A DNA stretch of 64,000 nucleotides from Amaranthus tricolor (GCF_026212465.1 NC_080053.1:11900270-11964269), one strand, 5' to 3'. Positions 13,241 through 27,539 are shown, numbered from the stretch's first letter. Notes: generated by a model from the sequence alone, not told the origin. A program made the numbers and translations.

Positions 13241-13799
13241 TCTTTATTTTCACCTACTTCAAGAAAACCTATCGAAAGGTAGACCCCAAATCCCAGCTCA
13301 TCCAAGTATTGCATCAAAACACCAGCTACAGATAGTAAGCCTTCCAACCAAAAACTACCAAGGGAGCTGCTCACAATCAAAGAAAAAAGATTGGAGAGAA
13401 TCTAACCATGAAAATTATACACACCTTCAATTTCAATGCTTTGCCTTGCTCAGAGTCACAGGATTCGCTAATCTCCCAGCGAACCCGGAATTTAAAAAGC
13501 GAATTAGCTAGCGAATGACGTTACACCTGTCTTGCTTCAATTCAACTACTTGTGTTTGAAGTTAGCTGATGTTTTGCTCTCAAGGATGCTGGATTTTCAG
13601 CTGTGTCGATTCCATGTGCCCTCAGATCTTGGTAATGCTGGATTTTTCAGCTGACCATGGGTGCTGGACATTAGGGGATGCTTTGCTGAAAATGGATGTA
13701 AATGGGGGAACAGAAAAAGGGTAGTTTATTCTGAAAGAAGAGAGATATAACAGCAAAGATATTTAGGACTTTCGAACTCCTTTCATTTTCCCTAAGTAG
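13241..13799 (-). other. 3' flank / 3' UTR region of the INTS7-like gene
   Basis: Sequence downstream of the INTS7-like stop codon. An AATAAA on the minus strand (plus TTTATT at 13725-13730), about 70 bp past the stop, is a candidate poly(A) signal. No other gene is visible. Confidence 0.4.
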
Positions 13800-16700
13800 T
13801 CAGGCTAATAGACTTTCAGAAGATGATTCTATGACCCTGAACTGAGGACAGGGACTTAGCGGTAAGAAACTCGAATAGACTCCTTGATGATCAACACCGC
13901 CACAATGCCATTGAATTCTGTAGGAACCAATGGGGAAAGTTGAAACATTCAGAAGACAGCTCGAGAACCCTTGTGCTCTGCCATTTGTTTTGAAACGTAC
14001 AAACACCTCAACTGACTCACCATCATTTTGATGATCCTGCCTCAAGACATGGCCCCGTAATTTCTTATTCAAATCCACCATCGTATCTGTTTCTGATGCT
14101 TGATAACTTGTCCACCCTTCCCCATGAGTATGCCGATTTTTACAAGAAAGGATGATATGTATCTTGGAGAATCTCGAACAGACATCTGAATTCACATTAT
14201 GAAGTTGAATACACAAGTTCAATGCTAAGTGTGATCCCTGCGAGACAAAAGCTTCATTCTGGCTACTGCTACCAGCACCTTTTGAAAAAAGAAGAGCCCC
14301 AACAGTAGGTCTGAAATTCATATTAAATTAGCAACCCAAAGATAGTTTCAATCGCAAAAAGACATTCAAATTTCAATTTCTCTACATTTTACAGCAATTT
14401 ATGATCTTGTATTCCACTACAACATGAAAGATAAAGCGACCAACTTCAAATAGAAACCTTCATATAAAAATTTCCTATTTTCTTACCGGAACCTTCTTTT
14501 ATGATCTCTAAGATATGAATTTACATCTTAAAATTTGTAGGGGAGAGATTTTTTTTTAATATTTTGTTTAATTGAGTAATTTTATCAAGCCAATGTTAAA
14601 AAAAAAAAATACTTCTATATAATTTCATTGTATATTAGTACTTGCAACATTTGAACTTTTCAATGCAGAACTTTGATTATCAATATCTTCAATTATTTAA
14701 GAGTAAAAAATTATACATACTCAGTATTACGAAACTTGACATCAAGAATAAATTAATGAAATCTCGAGTGACTATGGTTTTTGTGCACTAGCAACCATTT
14801 GAGGTCAACTTTGTTTGTGACCAGTGAAAATGGTGCATGTTTTAATATATAGGATAGTATATATAGAATATAATATTTTCATAAAGAAACATCAAATTGT
14901 AAGCTCCCTCCGTTTCTTTTCTCGTTCTCACCATTTAGCATTGCAAATTGATCAGAAAATGGTAAAGAGGAACACTTGTTCACTTGCACATGGAAAGATT
15001 TAGAGCGAATTAACGTATACATTTGTATATAGACAAAGAAACAATCCCACAATAGTGCAAGTTAAAAAAGACAAGAACAAAAAAAATTACCCCTAAATGG
15101 AAAACGACAATTGCAAAAATTGCGTATCTTAATGTCATTTGCCAAACACACCCCTAAGCTTGTTATGAGAGTTATTTGACGACCCTAGCTGAATATCTAT
15201 TACTACTTATATAGCTCTAATAAAGCACAAGACTTTACTACAAATTATTAGTTTTCTTTGACTACTAGTACAATATATCTTTAATAGTTGCCTAGAGTTC
15301 GAACATTCGCATATTCAAAATTCAAAATTACGAACAAAAAGTTCCGTAAACCTTTAGTCAAAAGTCTGAAACCTTAATCCATATATGCCATTGTATCTAT
15401 TGACTATTATCTATCAGTAAATTATCTGGATCGGAGATTTGGCTGGGTGCATGATAGTTTAGGACATTTTTTTAGTTTAGGTGTAGGGCAAGAGAATCTA
15501 CAAAGGGGAAGAGGGAAGTAAATCTATTATTTATGTAGGTGATGAGAAACAAACCCTTTTTATAAGCGTGAAAGGGAAAAGCTTCAACCACTAGGCTAAT
15601 CTATGATTCTCATCAGCTTCATACCATTTATAAAAACTCCTATTCATGATGTTATTATTGAATCTCTATAAACACAAAAGTGAGAAACAAAGAAAAAAAT
15701 CCTACAGGTCTGAAACCAGTAACCAGAGTTATCAACCAATAATTAGAGAAGGTAATCAGAAAGGTATGAGATATTAAATCAGAATGAAATGTCACACCTT
15801 AATCGGAAGAAGTACTTTGGAACCCGGAAAGGAATATGCATCCATGCTCCAGTAATACTCAGTAGAATTTGCATACTATCCTTGTATACTTGGTATACTG
15901 TGTTTTCATTTTTTATACTAGAACACTCATTCAGCAATCCAACCAACTGCCGCATACTAGATTTACACAATGTAAGCATGTGTTCAGAGATTCGGCCAAT
16001 TTTTGATATTTGAAATCCAGGCAGCAAATGCGAAGAACTTTTATGCCCCCCATGTCCGTTTAAAAGTGACATGAGATCCATACAGGTCTCAAAGTCTACG
16101 TGCCACAGACGCACAGTTAAATCTTTTATAATAGCACTCTGGCGATAGTTTGATTTATCTGTCAGACCGGAAGACACAGCTGAACAAATCAAACTAGTTA
16201 ATTCTGTGCTGAAAGCCAACATTGAACAACTATATGCCAAATCTGATATTACTCTCAAGCTTTTTGAATCTAAGTCAACAAAAGCTGTGGAAATTAAATC
16301 ATATTCTTCTGCAACACTAGCAAGTTTTGCAGATATTCCATTCAGAAAAGGAATTATGTCTTCCATCCTCTGAGAAACAGGTTGAACATCAATAAACTCA
16401 CTTCCACCGGTGTTTTTAAGGCCTTCCAGATCAACTTTGGAAACTAAACAAACATTTAAGACTTTAAGTACATCCAGCAATGCAAGTAAAACTTTCAGCC
16501 TCAATGCCAAGAACCACCTTTGGAAACAAAGGGTCTGTGTTTGCAAAGAAATGGCTTCCAAAACCTTATTATATGAAGAAACGTCACCAAAAGCACTGAC
16601 AAGTGCTTTAATGTATTCATTAGAGATAGTATTCCGAATGCTACTCATAGCTGAAGGTACCAAGACATGGTCAAGAATAGAACAGTGTGACGATTGCTGA

Positions 16701-19700
16701 AGCAGCACCTTGACTTTCTTCTCAGAATGGGTGAACTGAACTAAGAATTTCAACCAGTGACAACAAACATCAGATTGAGCCTTTGCTTCTAGATGTTGAA
16801 AAATAAAATTAGCCATGTACCATTCTCCCTCACAGCAAGCATATCTTCCAGCTTTATATGCACACCAATTATCTCCACTTAAGAGCATGTTTTTTGCGCA
16901 TCTGTGGATAAGTGCTTCATCTTCTGGAAAGTTATAAGATCCTCTCAGTCCTTGCACAGAATTGCTAGACTGGTTCTCAGATGGTAAAAAGCTCCAGTTG
17001 AGAAGGGAATGCAGAAGAAGGGCAAAGAATGTGTGGGTAGAGCAATCGAAAAAACAGCTATCACAAACAAAGGATACCAACTGCTTAAATTTATCAACTA
17101 TTTCAGTAGTGGTAGAACCAAAACCATCCAGAGTTTCAAGGAAGGCCACCAAAAATCTGTAGATGTAAGTCATAAACACACGTATAGGACAATTTTGTAT
17201 TTCTCCTGCATTAACAACTTTGTGTACCTCATAAATCTCTCTGGAAGCTGAAGGCATGTTTTCTGAATTTTCCATGTTCTTGATAACAAAGTGCAGCTTA
17301 TCTAGTATGAAACAACCCAATTCTGAATGATTCTGAACCAGTATAAGTAGAAGCTTGAGCATGCTTCCCAATTCTTGCTCAACTTCACATCTAGAGGTAC
17401 CACCTCGTACCAGTTTCACCAACAAAGTTATCTGATCACTGATAGTTGAGACAACTTTAGTAGTAAAAGCAACAGAATTAACCTCCAATATTTGATCATC
17501 TTCTCCCTTGAGCTTAATAGATACACTTACCAAAATTTGAAAAGCTAAGATTTTTGTAGAAACTATCAAAGAGCAAGTCGCATCCTCAACATATCTCAAT
17601 AGCTTCATGAAGTCATCAATGTCGTTGAAAAGCACATCAGGTAACCCATTATCAAGCATCTACAAGCAAAGCAATAGAACAAAACAGTCAAGATATCTGA
17701 TCAGGAGCTTAAATGATTGTACCAAAGCAAATCAACAAATAACCTTCAGCAGCAGCTGCAATACATCATCTTGCAAAGCAGAAGGCATATTCAATTCATC
17801 AAGCATTTGGAACAAATTCTTAAATGGAGAAGCGCTAATAGGTAGAAACCATGCAGCTTGCTCCCCAACATTATGCATGCATCGAAGTACTGTAGCTAGT
17901 AAGCGCAAACTTGTTCTCTGAGCTAGAAATGAATTAAGCAAGTCTACCTGCTAAGAGAAGCTAAGATTAATGTTTCACACATTATTTATAACCTAACTTC
18001 AATCTAGTACTATATATCACAAACGCATCCTAGGGCAGGAATGGAAAGGTAAGCATTAAAGTAAAAACAAGCTTTAGGAGATATCTTTAACTGTATTTTG
18101 CAACAACCAAGACCATTAATATAAATAATGATTATTTCAAATGAACCTACAAAATTCCAGTGCTCAGTACCGAATTGACATGATGGATCAGATTTACTCC
18201 GACAATGATGGCTGATGCTATATATGATTAGCAAAAGGCAATACCCACAAAAACAAAATTGCCGTGCAAAATGAAGAACAAATAAACAGCTTTTTAAAAA
18301 CCAATAAAGAAAGAGTCCAAGAAAATAGCAGCCTGATAAGCTCTTTCAAGTTGATAATTCAAGATAATATCAGGCAAATGAGTCATGCATGAATAAATAC
18401 TAGGGAGAAACATGGAGGTTTATGAAATATTAATAGAAGAAACCTAAAGAAAAAGGTCTCCTCGATCAGGTGATGCTTATATACACCAAAATTTCAACAT
18501 TTTAGGATAATCAATAGGCAAATAATAAAAGCAAAGGAAGTATAGTCCCAAAATTAGCTAATACATCCAAGATGTCGTCACAACATCAATTAATTACCTG
18601 CTCCAAAATCAAAATGGGTGCTTTTGAAGAAAGTTTTGTAAGAGATACCAACATAGTGGCCAAAATATCCTCTTCTGAAGTATTTCTTACAAGTTCTACG
18701 CCAGCCTGCGTCAATAAACAAGCATATTTAAGTCTCCACCAGCCTCCATCAGTTAATAAACAAAATTAACTATTCTATATAGCTGGCAAATTGCTCTAGA
18801 TATTCAGACAGTCAGAAGCACCATTACATATAGCTGGCTGCAGAAAATGACACAAACAGTTGTATCTACAATTGTACAAACTGTAAACTAGTTCATTCTT
18901 AGAGTTGCTTAGCTATTAGTAACTATTCTATAATAGGGCATCTTCAGCATGAATCAGTTCCAAGATCTTTTACAATATGAACTGCAACCCAGTATGCATC
19001 TTATATTAGGAATAGTCTGGTTCTAGGAGGTACAGAACCTTCTCTTAAACAAAATTAAGATCCAAATCTATCAAGAATGCATTGCCATCTTTCCTACAAA
19101 AAAGTAATAGCGGCAAAAACCATAGTGCAAAAATATGGTTCCGGTCGTAGAAACTAAATTGTTCAATAGCCAATCTTTAATCTACGTGTATTCCCTCCGT
19201 CCTGAATACTTTCCTCATTTGAATGATAATATAAACCCATAAAAAATCAAACGGGAAAAACATTCAGAGATGAAAGAACTATCAGATACTCATCACAACA
19301 TTTAGTATAAAGAAAACAAACAAAGATGTTGGTTGTAACATGAAAATCCACAAAGCATCTTCATCCAGATTGGATAAGCAAACACCACTTGAGAGAGAAA
19401 CTAAATTAATTAAAAAGCAAAAAAAAAACATAAATTGCATGCCTTGTATGAACTTATTGCAAGTAATAGTGAGCATCCCATTTTAGAAAAAGACCTTGCT
19501 GCAGCTTTTCTTAGAGGCTGCAAAGTTTTTGGTGAATTCATTAGTTTGAGAAGACTATCCAAGAAAACGGATCCAAAGTCATCCGATATCTCCGAAAAGT
19601 TCCCAGCTGCAAAGAGTGACGCTTTAGCCTGTATATGAACAATGACAATCAGATATCAGTTATGACTTATGTCTTACATATTGACATGTGTAGTTCGTGT

Positions 19701-21508
19701 TTGGTCAGTGTAAATTGTACAATATTAACTGGAAAACATGGGATGGCTGCAAGAGAAAAGGATAAGGTCAAAAGTAGGTCATGCAGAAGACCTAATGATG
19801 ATTAAAATAATTTAGGAATCTGATTCATTAGCTAACACAAATCACTTCAAATAACAACAAAGTAATCCCTAGCTCTTTCCCAACCCTGGTATCGTCTATA
19901 GGGATGTACTAGGCACAATATTTTGAATTCTCCGACATTAAAATAACAAGCATGATTCCATTGAGTTTGAAACCAAAAGCTCAGCTACAGTAAGCAACAA
20001 CATTCATGACTCAAAGAGGGCTTAACCGAGTTACTAGAGTAAGGCCTCTACAATCCAGAAAGCATGTACAATATACAATTAATATGCAAATTAGCTCATA
20101 CAAGTGAAAAAGGATTGAACCCAGCGGTGTCACTCTGGCACTGCCACAACCAATGTGACATTAGTATATTTGTAAACCCTTTCATTCCGATGATGCTCAG
20201 TAGTTCGCTGAGTCAAATAGCTCAACTGAGCCTCGTTTACATCCAAACTTCAGAAACACGAGCATTTTAGTGCTCTAATATTGATGTTAGATACAAAAAA
20301 TATTTGCCTTTGCGGTCTCAGTAAACATTAGGATTTGAAGGTCTTAACACATGTATATAAAATCAGTATTTTCCTGATTTAGTAGAGGGGGGACTCACTG
20401 CAACGAAAAGAAACCACCACAAGACGTGCTCAACAAAATTGCTCACCACCCATAAAAGAGAAAATTAACTCCAATAACATGCACAAAAGGTGTATTTTCA
20501 AGTCTCAACGGGTGAAAACACAAATGTGTGGCTGTACTACCCCTCCTCAATAACCACAAGGGGTAATATCAAGATCAAAAATAATAACACCATAGCATTT
20601 GATTTCTGTTTGAAAAGTCAATAGTCTACCATGCAAATTCAGAGTGAAAATAATAAAATGATGATACAAAACTAACAAATCTGAGAAACCAAACAGAATG
20701 AAAAGAGGCAAACATGGTCCTCACCTCCAAAACATAAGAAGAGGACAAAGAAGATAATATTGCATATCGTATTTCAGCAACATCTTTAGCAATCTCAGCA
20801 CAACATCCCAGAAGAATTAAAGCCAGAGCTCTGAACTCAACAATATCAGAACTAAGAACTACCTTCACTCTTCTCAAAAGTTCCAGTTTGTTTTCCTCAC
20901 TCATGTCTGAAAAGATTCCTCGGGTTTCTCTGTCTTGTGTTTTGCTGTGTCTTAGAGTCAAAAAAACTCTAATGACAGAAATCTTAATGTCTTTGTCTCC
21001 TGAAACAAACGCATCTACAAGCCTAAGAAGAATTGCATCTGCAAATAGCCTATCCTCCCCAAGAACTAAGCCATACATATTATATGCAGCCATTGTGGGT
21101 AGTGGCTCCCTATTCCACTGCTTTAGTCTACGACCAATCATATTTATTGAACCAATAGCCTTACCTGGAAGGGTAATCATGCATAAAAAGCCAAGTCAAG
21201 CAAAGAATTTCTGTTCAATAAACCATATCTTGCATTGCCTTCAGTGAACAAAATAGACTTTGTATTCACCCAATAATTTGTATGACAAACTATCCTGAAA
21301 CTCATTAAACAAGTCATGACTTGTCTTAGAAAAACATAGCATACATTCAATAAACATACAGGAATCCCTCAATAGTCTATACACAATCTCCAAATAAATA
21401 TTGAATTTAGAGTAACACTAATAAATCTGTACCAGGCTTTCTTGAACGAAGGCCTATCTCGAGCTCAATGCTCCAACTCATAGCACAAGCAGCGGAAATC
21501 TTTTCCAT
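13800..21508 (-). CDS. INTS7: Integrator complex subunit 7 homologue (EMB1895 type)
   Basis: INTS7 is an ARM/HEAT-repeat subunit of the Integrator, a nuclear complex that binds RNA polymerase II and cleaves snRNA and other nascent transcripts. I read seven coding exons: 21508-21433, 21164-20725, 19628-19443, 18705-18598, 17947-17744, 17659-15798 and 14310-13800. They join in frame to 1128 aa. The start MEKISAACAMSWSIELE, then GLRS and AYNMYGLVLGEDRLFADA, match what I recall of the plant family. The rest is helical repeat with a beta-rich C-terminus ending before TGA at 13800. Exon 6 carries over half the protein. All introns look GT-AG except intron 3, whose donor is GC (AAG|GCATGC). A 5' UTR intron is likely at 21549-21725. 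Family identity is recognised by eye; exon borders rest on frame continuity. Confidence 0.93.
19441..19442 (-). other. Non-canonical GC splice donor, INTS7 intron 3
   Basis: Exon 3 ends TACAAG and the intron begins GCATGC on the minus strand. The next exon starts after GACGCAG at 18705. Both exons are phase 0 and give an uninterrupted ISSYKAGVELVRN. No GT donor is nearby that would keep the frame. Confidence 0.75.
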
Positions 21509-21548
21509 TCTAGTCTTTTAGTGTTGCCTCAGACTTCTATAAAATTCA

Positions 21549-21725
21549 CTGAAAAGTGCAAGGAAAGTGAGAATCTCCAGTGATAAAAAAATATACTACC
21601 AGTATACTCAAATTAAAATTTAGTAATACATAATTGGAATAAATTTACAAGAACAAATTAACACAAACAGAAAGAATAAAATGAAAAACAAAACAGAATA
21701 CTCAAAGTATGATTCAGTTGCTTAC
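21549..21725 (-). other. Probable 5' UTR intron of the INTS7-like gene
   Basis: Minus-strand donor AAGAG|GTAAGC at 21725 and acceptor TTTTCAG at 21549, 41 bases upstream of the ATG. The leader exon would lie at about 21726-21890. Confidence 0.6.
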
Positions 21726-21899
21726 CTCTTGCGCTGAACAATAGTACTATAACTTTATAGAATTTGTTGCTCCAACAATTGGAGAAACCGATGAATATGA
21801 GAGTAAATTATGAAATTCGTAGAATTTCCTCTTCTCCAAACTTAATTCTCGCCTTTATCTAAAAATAAAATTTGGTTTTCCAATTTCCACCCAGTTGAA

Positions 21900-22528
21900 G
21901 AAGATTGGAGTAATAACGAACTTTTTTGTTTGCCAACGATGAATATGGTAGTCGTGAATATGAAATACATAATAGAGAATAGAGATGAACGAGGTAGAGT
22001 CTTGGGGCTTCGGGCTAGGGCTGTTAAAAATTTGTATTTGATTAATTTTGTTTCATAAATTATTTTTAAGGGTAATTTTTTTTAAACAAAAAAAAATTAT
22101 TGTTAGAAATATAATGTTAAATGAATTTACCTTAATGTGAATTCCATGGAGATGTAAGTGGACCAATAAATTCCGCTTTTGAACCATTTTGATATTTTAT
22201 GAGATGTATGTGGGTCAATTAATCCAGCTTCTGAACCGTGTTGATTGATGCCTCAACACGATGGTCACATATAAGTCTCCTACAAACCAGAAATGTAACA
22301 TTTGCGAAATTACCTCTCAAAAATCATTCGAGAAATCAATTTCCAGATTATTCTCAACATAGATCAAAGAAGCACAAAACAATTACGTAGGTTCAGAGTT
22401 TTAAAAAACAGAGCAATAACAAGTGTCAAGGAACTATACTAATTATTCACAAATTACATCTATAGCTAATAATTATATTAAAGAATGAAAGTAACAAAAA
22501 AGTAGGCATATCAACCAAAAACCACGGT
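21900..22528. promoter_or_regulatory. Upstream region of the INTS7-like gene
   Basis: This is the non-coding 5' flank of the gene, so its promoter should begin here, but I cannot name elements. Two related stretches near 22130-22170 and 22190-22240 (GAGATGTAAGTGG and GAGATGTATGTGG, each followed by a CAAT-rich stretch and GAACC) form a degenerate direct repeat. Confidence 0.4.
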
Positions 22529-22757
22529 TATATGCGAACCGTGAGAACAAAAAAATGTGTTACCTTTCTACAGAACACATGCTACTTTTGCACAAAAACT
22601 GTGTTGCTTTTGTTTTTAAAAAAATCTGGTACTTTTTACAAAAAAAGTGTAACTGTCAGAAAAAAATATAAATACAAAGTAACACGTTTTTCTGAAAAAT
22701 TAACACCTTTGTATATAAAAAGTAACACCTTTTTATGGTTCTCACGGTTCTCATATA
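22529..22757. mobile_element. Small inverted-repeat element (MITE-like), 229 bp
   Basis: The ends are 20-bp inverted repeats with one mismatch: TATATGCGAACCGTGAGAAC at 22529-22548 and its complement at 22738-22757. The interior is A/T-rich and non-coding. I could not find a convincing target-site duplication, so the exact borders are uncertain. Confidence 0.6.
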
Positions 22758-23294
22758 GGGATAGTTTTCACTTGAACTTCTCCCTATATATATATTCAGT
22801 CTTGTATAAGACCGTCATACAGTAAGATGACCTCAAAATAAGAATCTCATAAGCTAAACACAAAAACTTGTGTGAGAAGCGTTTTATTGGATTGGGCCAA
22901 TTATGTATATTTATTCATCAATTTCACAAAAAAAAGACAATTTCAAGAGTTAAAAGACCGATTTAAAGATTTAAAAGACTAATTTCAAGGATTTGAAATT
23001 GACATTTTAATTCATGAAATTTGACAGTGTTAAGACTTAAAAGGTGAATTTCAATACTTAAAAAACCAACTAAGACTTAAAAGACCAATTGCAGGACATT
23101 AAATTACCTTAAACATTAAAGTTGAATTAAAAACTTTGAAATTGACTAAGTGTTAAAATTGTATTTTTAAGTCTTGGAATTATCCTTTTTAAGTCTTAAA
23201 ATTAGCATGTCAGAAAATTTTTTAAAAAATAACTATTGAGCCTAGGCCAGTTACATGGCTAAGGCTGTCTCATAGGAGAGTAATTGCAAGGTAA
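22758..23294. other. Low-complexity intergenic DNA with decayed repeat remnants
   Basis: A partial relative of the element at 23304-23586 (ACTTGTGTGAGAAGCG near 22868, then TTGGGCCAATTAT) is followed by degenerate repetition of AAGACTTAAAAG-type words to about 23215. No gene is seen. Confidence 0.45.
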
Positions 23295-23303
23295 AAGTTT
23301 CTA

Positions 23304-23586
23304 CACAAATTCTTGTGAGAAACGGTCTCTTTGAGAGATTATTTCTAATTGGACCAACCAATTATATGTTTTTTAAAATATTGTAAGTAGGCATTATAAA
23401 AATGTAATTAGTGATTTAAGATATTGTGAGTAGTCATTAAGGATAATTTAAATAGGCATTAAGAATAATGTAAATAGACATTAAGAATAATGTAAATAAA
23501 CATTACGAATAATGTAAATAGGCATTAAGTTTTAACTAGCTGGGCCTTAAAAGACGTTTCTTAAAGAGATGATCTCTCAAGAGATG
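23304..23586. mobile_element. MULE-type MITE, family A, copy 1
   Basis: A 283-bp non-coding element flanked by the perfect 9-bp duplication AAGTTTCTA (23295-23303 and 23587-23595), the length typical of Mutator insertions. Ends are imperfect inverted repeats built on CTTGTGAGA...GGTCTCTTTGAGAG. The core is a minisatellite of about 22 bp (TAGGCATTAAGAATAATGTAAA and variants). A second copy is at 45951-46207. Confidence 0.83.
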
Positions 23587-24054
23587 AAGTTTCTATTACT
23601 GGACTATTTCACTCAAATATTAAGCATGCCTTATGATGTAACCATCTCATACAAAAATTTGTGATATATAACGGGTATATTTTTTAAAAACAAACAAATT
23701 TCGCACCTATGATTTCTAGAGGCTTGAAACTTCTAGAATGTTTTAAACCGACGACTCAAAATAAAACTTAGTACCCACGAACTTCTTTTATAATTCTTGT
23801 TTTAGTCTTCTCCAGCAGAATTCAATCAGTAATGGCGGAAAGATGGTCATATGTTGGTACATTGGCACAATGGCACTCAACATTAATACTCAACTTACAG
23901 CATCATTAAGCCGAGTAGCAAAATCTAGAGCTTATGCTGAGGTTAAAACATTATTATTAAGTATGTTCCCTTTCAATTCCTACACACCTATGAAATCCAC
24001 GCTGATATATAGTATTTCTTACGAGCTACATAAAAACAAACACAATTCTTAAAC

Positions 24055-24420
24055 ATTGTCATCATTTTTATTTTATCGCCACTCTTAATGAAATTACGAT
24101 TTTGCCCCTGGACTTAAAATTTCTTCATATACTCTAAACCTCACTAAACAACACCTTTATCACACTTAAAAAACAAAACTACAACATAAAATTTTTGGAG
24201 CAAAAGCTAAGGAATTCAATCAGCAAACAAATAATCGAGATAATTTTTATTCGAATCGTATTATTTTAAATTAAGAAAAAAGGGAAAAAAAAGTGAGTCG
24301 CACGCGACTAGGCCGCGGGTCAGTCGCACGAAACCTACGTCTCTGCCGCGGTTCAATCGCACGTTCGCGGGTTTCGTGCGACATACTTGCGGCCGAGTCG
24401 CGTGCGACTCACCCAATTTA
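24055..24420 (+). repeat. Left terminal inverted repeat of the composite MULE
   Basis: The outer part aligns with the reverse complement of about 32440-32713. Its inner end is a GC-rich island with arms GTGAGTCGCACGCGACT (24293-24309) and the complement at 24396-24412, extendable to about 24 bp with one mismatch. The G+C content contrasts strongly with the surrounding DNA. Confidence 0.75.
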
Positions 24421-24454
24421 TTTTATATTTTTTTTGTAATTTTATTTTTTGAAA

Positions 24455-25520
<1,066 letters not shown>

Positions 25521-25735
25521 ATAATAATAATAATAATAATAATAATTAATATGTTGTTAAATTATATTTGTTGATAATGATTAATTAAATATTGTTGTTA
25601 ATTTATATTTGTTGATAATGAGTAGTTTAATATGTTAATTAATTATTGTCTTTTATTCATGTGGTTAATTTAACGTAACGTTTGATTATTTTTATTTATT
25701 ATTAATAGTTAATTAAATTATCAAAATTGTAGTAA

Positions 25736-27539
25736 ATGACTGGTAGTCAAGGGAAAGGAAAAGGTTTTTTAGACACTTGTTGAGCGGGATTAGATCTAGC
25801 CCTACCCTACTCAGAGGGGACCCTCATAAGAGGGGTGTAAAGGGTTCTGCTAGAAGGGCTAGGCAAGAAGAGGCTGCTAGACACAGTGAGGCCCAACGGT
25901 CAAGTACGCTGCACCAAGTGCGCACTCGGTTTGATGACCAGGCTAGCGTCCAGAGTAGTTGGGGGGTTGCTAGTAATGATGATGATGATGATGTTGAGTA
26001 TCAAGGCGTTGTTAGTCGCCCAGAGGATTGGACTGTTGTCTGCGGGGTCAACGGTAAATTCACACGTGCCGACCATAGTTCTGCAGGCGCATCTGAGCAT
26101 GCCGGACGTAGTCACGTTGATGATGATCCGCCACGGGGGAACAGGCGCTCGCAGTCCGCTGGAATGGACTGGTTGGTCACATCGCCCCAGCCTGGAGGCC
26201 CACAGATACACGCCTAATACCCAGCTATGGCGGGCACATAGCTAAAGTTATTTTTGACGGCTCTGAGCGTACGTCTCCGGTTCTGGAGTACCATAGTAGA
26301 AAGAAGCCGTTGGAGGCGATCATCGGACTGCGAGATATGTCTGATGCGCTTTATGATGTTCTACCTGCCACTCCCCTCGGCCGGCAACCCTACATTATGC
26401 ACAGCACATTGACTGTGCTTTGATATCGACCTTCGTGGAGAGGTGGCAGCCGGATACGAACACCTTCCACATGCCATGGGGGGAGATAACGACTATGTTG
26501 CACGACGTGCAACGCATATTAGGCATAGGTATTGAAGGTTCACTACCGGCTGAACCTGCTGAGGGGGAGTGGAAGGGCGCTATTGCTGATCTGTTTGGGG
26601 AGCCCATGTCCGAGCTACGAAGGAAAGGGATATTCACCAGCGGTGGCATCAATGTTGTTGAAGTTATGCAGTTGTGCCACCGGTCCCAGGCTATGGAGAC
26701 CCAGTCGACAGCCTATTACATGGCTATTGTCGGCTCTACACTGCTGGTGGATAAGACCAAAATCGACATACGACCTCACCCGCTACTAACCGTCAACATC
26801 GATTTGGATGAGATCGCCTGGGGTGCGGTGACGCTTGCCTACATGTATCGAAAACTAGGAATGGCGTCCAGGGTTGGTTGCAAGACCATTGCTGGTTGCC
26901 TGACATTGCTTCAGACATGGATTTACGAGTACTTTCCATCCTTTTGCCCTCATCCTCGTCAAGAAGATGTGCCTAATAAGACTAGGACGGAGATGTGGTC
27001 CACGCCCAAGCCAGGTCATGAGATCAACAGGCTGAGGGACTGCAGGAGTATATTGGACTCCATGATGGAAACTCAGGTATTGTACATCACATCACACTTT
27101 GTTATTCATGTTATTTTAATTTGTAGATTATTTGTATATATTAATTTTGCTTGTATGCAGATGGAATGAACTTCGTACATGAATTCTCCAAGGGCATTGC
27201 TAAATGAACACCCACGCACCACCTACATCGGGGGTATTACTTGCTTTGATATCGTCGAGGTGTATTTGCCAGAGAGGACAGTGCGACTGGTCGACTTTGT
27301 GCAGGCTATTCCCCCCCCCCCTCCTATTCGACCAACCCAGGCTATACGACCGGCACACGGTACCTATTTCATGACCTTTGCTGCCTATTTACACGGAGGC
27401 ATAGAGTGGGTTCTCCTATTATAGCCGCCTTGGTGATCAGGCACTTCGTCGGGCATCTGTTCCATTAGAGGCTGATCCTAGTTACGTTGACTGGTTCAAA
27501 GTGTCCTCAACCCGTACGTCCTCACCGGCGAAGGACTGA
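25736..27539 (+). pseudogene. Plant mobile domain (PMD, MAIN/MAIL-like) gene, decayed
   Basis: The plant mobile domain occurs in Arabidopsis MAIN and MAIL proteins and in transposons; its chemistry is not established. The N-terminal part with an acidic run (NDDDDDVEYQ) and PEDWTV is at 25777-26216. A frameshift follows, then LIPSYGGHIAKVIFDGSE and LRDMSDALYDVLP at about 26217-26400. After another shift comes the core: STFVERWQPDTNTFHMPWGE, DVQRILGIGIEG and KLGMASRVGCKTIAGCL (26420-27076). An 84-bp GT-AG intron (27077-27160) follows, then HPRTTYIGGITCFDIVEVYL (27179-27424) and a tail ending at 27539. A TGA at 27167-27169 replaces what I expect to be Trp. The start ATG at 25736 is followed by an early stop, so the real start is unclear. 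Confidence 0.85.
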
